Positions 60,061 through 64,000 of a stretch of DNA of 64,000 nucleotides are shown here, piece by piece (position 1 is the stretch's first letter; the number at the start of each line of letters is the position of its first letter). The stretch lies in NCBI GenBank assembly GCA_019659125.1, contig JAIFVX010000002.1, positions 62,001 to 126,000 of the forward strand, in the 5' to 3' direction. Origin of the DNA: Candidatus Pacearchaeota archaeon. GTDB taxonomy: Archaea > Nanobdellota > Nanobdellia > Pacearchaeales > GW2011-AR1. The notes beneath the pieces were generated by a model. The model was not told where the DNA came from. It saw nothing but the letters and a program-made list of their open reading frames with translations, and searched no databases. A program made the translations under genes and the position numbers.

Positions 60061-61872
60061 ATGAGTGGTGAAGAGCTTTCAATTATTGCAAATCGATTAC
60101 GCAGAGATTCCTTGCTGATGACAACTGCCGCAGGAAGTGGGCATGCAAGCTCATGCCTTTCATGTGCTGAAATTATAACAACTTTATTATTTCACGAGAT
60201 GAGTTATGACCCTTCAAACCCTGGACACCCTGATAACGACGAGTTTATCCTTAGCAAGGGGCATGCAGCCCCGATCTTATATGCTGCACTGTTTCGTGCA
60301 AAATGCATCAATGAGGATCTTCTCAGTTTAAGAAAATTGACAAGCAATCTTGAAGGGCATCCTATTCCCGGAGCAATCCCGTGGATCAAGGTGGCCACAG
60401 GAAGTTTGGGGCAAGGTCTTTCAGCAGGCGTCGGCATGGCACTTGCCGGTAAATTGAAAAAAAGAAGTTTTAGGACCTATGTTCTCTTGGGCGATAGTGA
60501 ATTGAGTGAGGGATCAAATTATGAGGCATTACAACTGGCAACCCACTATTCATTACACAATCTCTGTGCTATTGTTGATGTCAATGGACTTGGACAACGT
60601 GGAGCGACCATGTTAGGAACAAAGATTGATGCATATAAGAAACGGTTCGAGTCATTTGGATGGAAAGTCTTTACTGCTGACGGGCATTCAATACAATCAC
60701 TGATGACGGCGTTTTCCGGGGCCAAAGCATCTAAGACTCCTAGCATCATCCTTGCTAAAACAGTCAAGGGAAAAGGAGTAGCTCTCATGGAAGGAAAGAA
60801 TGGATGGCATGGAAAAGCATTGACGCCGGAACAGCTTCAGAAGGCTCTTCTAAAATTCCCCGAGCAGGATCTTCCTCCAGTCAGGATTGAAGTTCCCGAG
60901 CCTAGTGAAGAAAGAGAAAAGGCATCTGATCTCGTGCTTTCGAGCTATAAAGAAGATATCTCCACGCGGGAAGTCTATGGAAGGACACTTGCAGAGTTCT
61001 CTAAAAGCTACGATCGAATTATTGCAATCGATGCAGAAGTAAGCAATTCCACGTTTTCTGAAGAAGTAAAGAAAAATACCCCTAAGCAATTTGTCGAGGC
61101 ATATATTGCAGAGCAGAACATGATCGGCATGGCACTTGGATTGTCAAAAAAAGGATATAAGGTATTTGCATCTTCATTCTCTGCATTCCTAACACGAGCC
61201 CATGACCAATTGAGGATGGCTGCCTATTCTATGGGAAATTTCACGGTATGCGGAAGTCACTCCGGAGTTTCTATAGGGGAGGATGGAGCATCGCAGATGG
61301 GGCTTGAAGATATTGCCTTATTCCGATCATTGCCAAACACTATTGTCCTCTATCCATGCGATGCCCTTTCTACACAAAAGCTTATGCTTCTTAGCCAAAC
61401 CGAACAGGGTATAAAATATATCAGGACAACAAGACCCAAGACTCCTTTGCTTTATGATCCTGAAGATGAGTTTGCTATCGGTGATTTTGGGGTTGTACGA
61501 GAGTCTCCTAAAGATAAAGTTGTGCTTGTAGGTGCAGGTATCACAGTACATGAGGCGATGAAAGCACATGCCTTGCTCGCCGAGGAGAGAGTTGCTGCTG
61601 CTGTCGTTGATCTGTATTCCATAAAGCCATTCAACACTAAAGAATTCATAGAGTTCGTGAAGGGACGAGGCAAAAAGGTAGTGGTTGCTGAAGACCATTA
61701 TAAGGAAGGAGGTATTGGAGAGATGCTCTGCAGCGAGCTTGCTGACACCGATATTAAGATAACGTGTCTTTCTGTCTCCGAGGTACCTCACTCAGGAACC
61801 TGTGAAGAACTTCTCGATAAATATGGAATCAATGCTGCCGCTATTGTCGAAGCAGCTAGGAAATTGCTTTAA
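60061..61872 (+). CDS. tkt: Transketolase, single-chain (N and C parts joined)
   Basis: Transketolase swaps two-carbon units between sugar phosphates and supplies pentose phosphates for PRPP and nucleotides. This 603-residue chain holds both parts. The N-terminal part has GHASS (His28), SKGHAAPILYAAL, and the ThDP loop GDSELSEGSNYEAL (144-157). The C-terminal part has AEQNMIGMALGLS with the ThDP-activating Glu and VVAEDHYKEGGIGE. Many archaea instead encode the two halves as separate genes. A TATA box (ttttttatacc) lies about 25 bases before the ATG. Confidence 0.93.
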   Translation: MSGEELSIIANRLRRDSLLMTTAAGSGHASSCLSCAEIITTLLFHEMSYDPSNPGHPDNDEFILSKGHAAPILYAALFRAKCINEDLLSLRKLTSNLEGHPIPGAIPWIKVATGSLGQGLSAGVGMALAGKLKKRSFRTYVLLGDSELSEGSNYEALQLATHYSLHNLCAIVDVNGLGQRGATMLGTKIDAYKKRFESFGWKVFTADGHSIQSLMTAFSGAKASKTPSIILAKTVKGKGVALMEGKNGWHGKALTPEQLQKALLKFPEQDLPPVRIEVPEPSEEREKASDLVLSSYKEDISTREVYGRTLAEFSKSYDRIIAIDAEVSNSTFSEEVKKNTPKQFVEAYIAEQNMIGMALGLSKKGYKVFASSFSAFLTRAHDQLRMAAYSMGNFTVCGSHSGVSIGEDGASQMGLEDIALFRSLPNTIVLYPCDALSTQKLMLLSQTEQGIKYIRTTRPKTPLLYDPEDEFAIGDFGVVRESPKDKVVLVGAGITVHEAMKAHALLAEERVAAAVVDLYSIKPFNTKEFIEFVKGRGKKVVVAEDHYKEGGIGEMLCSELADTDIKITCLSVSEVPHSGTCEELLDKYGINAAAIVEAARKLL

Positions 61873-61876
61873 AAAA

Positions 61877-61889
61877 GTTTATATATAAG
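61877..61889 (+). promoter_or_regulatory. TATA box of the secreted repeat protein
   Basis: The sequence gtttatatataag is a strong archaeal box A centred about 26 bases before the GTG start, which supports that start and a leaderless message. Confidence 0.65.
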
Positions 61890-61908
61890 ATACGTTGTAT
61901 AAGTTTTT

Positions 61909-63126
61909 GTGAAGTATTACTTTCTCTTTCCAATTCTTGTTCTCTGTGGTTCTATTCTAGCGATAAGTCTAGCCTCCGCCGAGGAGGCTACCACGACACT
62001 TCGTGTAATCACGAATGTCATAAATGACAACGGCGGTACTGCCACTTCCCAGGATGCTGCATTTTCCGTTCGAGCACCGTGGATAAGTCCGGGAAATCCA
62101 GAGTTTGTACCGATATATAACGATACAGACCTCACCTTATTCATGGAGCCTGGACCGTATGATGTCACCTATCGTGCACCAAGGAACGAGTACTTCTTAG
62201 ATTATAACCGAACTGTTTCGGAAGGCTGTTCTGGCAACATCCAGGTTGGTCAGCATATTATTTGCACCGTTACCTATGATGATCCGGATCTTTCTGGCTT
62301 TGGTTTTGTTCATATCGTCACTCATGTTATTAACGATAATCTTGGCACGGCAAACCCTTCAGATTTTGCATTTTTCATAACTTCGCCAACAGGCGATGGT
62401 CGTCAACGTCAAATCGAAGCTAGAGAAGCTGATATTACTGTATTACGAGATCCTGGACCGTATGATCTTTACAGTTTTTACAGTAAAACTGGCGGATACA
62501 CAAGAACTCTTTCTGACGACTGTTCGGGTACTGTGGCTGCAGGCGAAACTAAAACGTGCGTGATTATATATGATGATCCACCCCTTATTCTGCTTCCACA
62601 GCACTGGTGTTACCAGGAATCCTCTACTATTAGCACTCCTTGCGGCGGTTTGGCAGGTGGTTCATATTCTTCGTCAAACAACGATACCTTATGGATGGAT
62701 GGAGATTGGCATACGACACTCTATTCATTTCAAAGACCTGGTATCGTGGATTATTATACGACTTACAAAAAACCTGCTCGTGCACTTCCAACAAGCGTTT
62801 TGAAACTCAAAGACTATACGGAAGAAGGCGATACGTTATTTAGTTTTGATACTACGTATAAAATCCCAGAAGCATGTTTTTCTCAAAGTGATTTACAATT
62901 TAGATTTACATTAGGGTATGGGGCAGACTCGGACTTTGTAAAAAGTGCATGCTGGGGCGGCAACACATGGGTGGTTTTTAGAAATCTTGTGAAGGATGAT
63001 GCTGGAATGATGGAAGAAGCCATGATTTGGGGAATGGCAGCAACTGAAAAGGACTGCAAAGTGCTGCAGAAAGGGCGGGAAAAGGAGTGCATGAAAGCAG
63101 TAAAAGAAATGAGGCATAATAATTGA
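61909..63126 (+). CDS. Secreted protein with two prealbumin-like repeats
   Basis: This 405-residue protein starts at GTG and has a clear signal peptide (MKYYFLFPILVLCGSILAISLASA). Two repeats of about 95 residues follow (about 27-125 and 137-230), each with VINDNGGTA/VINDNLGTA, an aromatic stretch, GPYDVTYR/GPYDLYSF, a Cys in GCSGN/DCSGT, and CTVTYDDP/CVIIYDDP. The paired Cys likely make disulfides outside the cell. The C-terminal third (about 235-405) is Cys-bearing and unlike the repeats. The GTG lies 26 bases below a TATA box (gtttatatataag), so the message is leaderless. Confidence 0.8.
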   Translation: MKYYFLFPILVLCGSILAISLASAEEATTTLRVITNVINDNGGTATSQDAAFSVRAPWISPGNPEFVPIYNDTDLTLFMEPGPYDVTYRAPRNEYFLDYNRTVSEGCSGNIQVGQHIICTVTYDDPDLSGFGFVHIVTHVINDNLGTANPSDFAFFITSPTGDGRQRQIEAREADITVLRDPGPYDLYSFYSKTGGYTRTLSDDCSGTVAAGETKTCVIIYDDPPLILLPQHWCYQESSTISTPCGGLAGGSYSSSNNDTLWMDGDWHTTLYSFQRPGIVDYYTTYKKPARALPTSVLKLKDYTEEGDTLFSFDTTYKIPEACFSQSDLQFRFTLGYGADSDFVKSACWGGNTWVVFRNLVKDDAGMMEEAMIWGMAATEKDCKVLQKGREKECMKAVKEMRHNN

Positions 63127-63993
63127 TTATAAACCCTTCTTCAGTGCATCAGCAATCAAGGGCGAAATGTCAATCTGTGCATATTTGTTAGGGATTGTGT
63201 TTGTCGTAATGAGTTCTGCATATTTTGTAATCAATGTGTCAGCATTCTTCACAAGCACTCCATGAATCCCTATGCAGATGATCTTTTTTGCCCCTTGCTT
63301 CTTCGCCATCTTAAGAGCTCCTGAAATTGTCCTTCCCGTACTTATGATATCATCAATTATAATGATGTTCTTTCCAAGCTTTTTCTCCTTCTGCTTTATG
63401 TGCTCTGAGGAAAATCGCGTCTTTTCCAAGATGACTACTTTCTTATTGAGCATATCGGCTATTTTTTGGCTCCATTGCGCGCTTTCCTTATCAGGGCCGA
63501 CGATAGTGAAGTCATCCTTGAATCTTTTCCTTATATAATTAGCTATGAGTTTGTTTGTTGTGATGCTTGTTGCGTGCTTTGAAATCTGACGCATGCTGTG
63601 TAGCCTGTGCAAATGAGGATCGACTGCTATGATCTTATCAAAGTGCGAGAACATCTCAAGGATATGCAATGATGAGAAGCTATCGTAATTAAAGAAATGA
63701 GTATCCTGGCGCATATAGGGAAGATATGTTGCCACCAAGATGACTTTCTTTGCATGATAATCTTTGGCGATTCCTCCTGCAAGCAATGTCTCAACAATCT
63801 TCCTGTTTGGATCCCCCGAAAGAGAATTGATGATCACCACCGTCTTGTTCTTTGGATTGTCTTTTAAGGAGATGTGGAACTCAGAGTCGGGGAAATCCTC
63901 GACCGTAATGGGTACATAATGTGCTTTCAGCGCACGTGCAACGTGCTGTGCAATCTCTTTCGTTTCGGGAAAACTAGCTATAAGCAATGACAT
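63127..63993 (-). CDS. prs: Ribose-phosphate pyrophosphokinase (PRPP synthase)
   Basis: Prs makes PRPP from ribose-5-phosphate and ATP for nucleotide and amino acid synthesis. This 288-residue protein is the archaeal short form, with the family blocks FPDSEFHISL, LPYMRQDTHF, IAVDPHLHR (122-130), GPDKESAQWS, and the PRPP loop IIIIDDIISTGRT (210-222). The start ATG lies 7 bases from the window's right end, so its promoter is outside. It is convergent with the secreted-protein gene with no spacer. Confidence 0.95.
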   Translation of the reverse strand: MSLLIASFPETKEIAQHVARALKAHYVPITVEDFPDSEFHISLKDNPKNKTVVIINSLSGDPNRKIVETLLAGGIAKDYHAKKVILVATYLPYMRQDTHFFNYDSFSSLHILEMFSHFDKIIAVDPHLHRLHSMRQISKHATSITTNKLIANYIRKRFKDDFTIVGPDKESAQWSQKIADMLNKKVVILEKTRFSSEHIKQKEKKLGKNIIIIDDIISTGRTISGALKMAKKQGAKKIICIGIHGVLVKNADTLITKYAELITTNTIPNKYAQIDISPLIADALKKGL

Positions 63994-64000
63994 TCTTCAC

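Noticed and set aside
1..64000. CRISPR arrays, insertion sequences, integrases or prophage genes
   Set aside because: I looked for repeated 25-40-base units with spacers and for transposase or integrase motifs and found none.

Overview
The window looks like part of an archaeal chromosome. Evidence seen in the sequence: a tRNA-Gly gene split by an intron with a perfect bulge-helix-bulge junction, tRNA genes with no encoded CCA end, TATA boxes centred about 26-28 bases before the tRNA and 5S genes and before many start codons (mostly leaderless mRNAs), and archaeal proteins such as RNA polymerase subunit N, RNase P subunit Rnp4 (Rpp21), SecF-SecD and AglB/STT3. The short intergenic gaps, low GC and a bacterial-type GroES/GroEL pair suggest an uncultivated DPANN-like archaeon (Woesearchaeota/Pacearchaeota type). 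That placement is an inference, not a measurement.

Layout. Bases 1-12100 are mostly housekeeping: a DrrAB-like ABC exporter (cut by the window edge), groES-groEL, a WbqC/PIG-L deacetylase pair, glmS, a MacB-like export system (ATPase, surface protein, two tandem permeases), rpoN, rnp4 and 5S rRNA. Bases 12100-17500 hold GDP-fucose genes (gmd, fcl, a GDP-mannose hydrolase-like Nudix protein), a cupin, an IPP-isomerase-like protein without the catalytic Cys, a possible structured RNA, a short UDP-glucose dehydrogenase and three tRNAs (Leu, Arg, Gly). Bases 17500-20900 carry secF-secD and small membrane proteins.

From about 20.9 to 59.1 kb lies a large surface-glycan island. It contains about fifteen glycosyltransferases (GT2, GT4, GT9, PMT-like membrane GTs, a WavE-like protein), two flippases, two FkbM and two other methyltransferases, a NodU-type carbamoyltransferase, an RmlD-like reductase, and finally the lipid-carrier GlcNAc-1-P transferase and the oligosaccharyltransferase AglB. 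Together these suggest assembly of a decorated lipid-linked glycan, its flipping, and its transfer to surface proteins. A few unrelated genes (queC, an EF-P/eIF5A-like mini-protein, a deoxyribosyltransferase-like gene, an HD protein) sit among them.

The most unusual part is the tightly overlapping five-gene operon at 29063-33393: an AroE-like dehydrogenase with an altered substrate pocket, a KdsC-like HAD phosphatase, a fused nucleotidyltransferase-kinase, an orphan GatZ/KbaZ-like aldolase-family protein and a cupin. A divergently placed second copy of the nucleotidyltransferase and a P-loop kinase lie beside it. I infer an undescribed route to a nucleotide-activated sugar or cyclitol used by the neighbouring glycosyltransferases.

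Bases 59.1-64 kb return to general functions: a SpoIIM-like membrane protein, a single-chain transketolase, a secreted repeat protein and PRPP synthase. I saw no CRISPR array, insertion sequence, prophage or replication origin.
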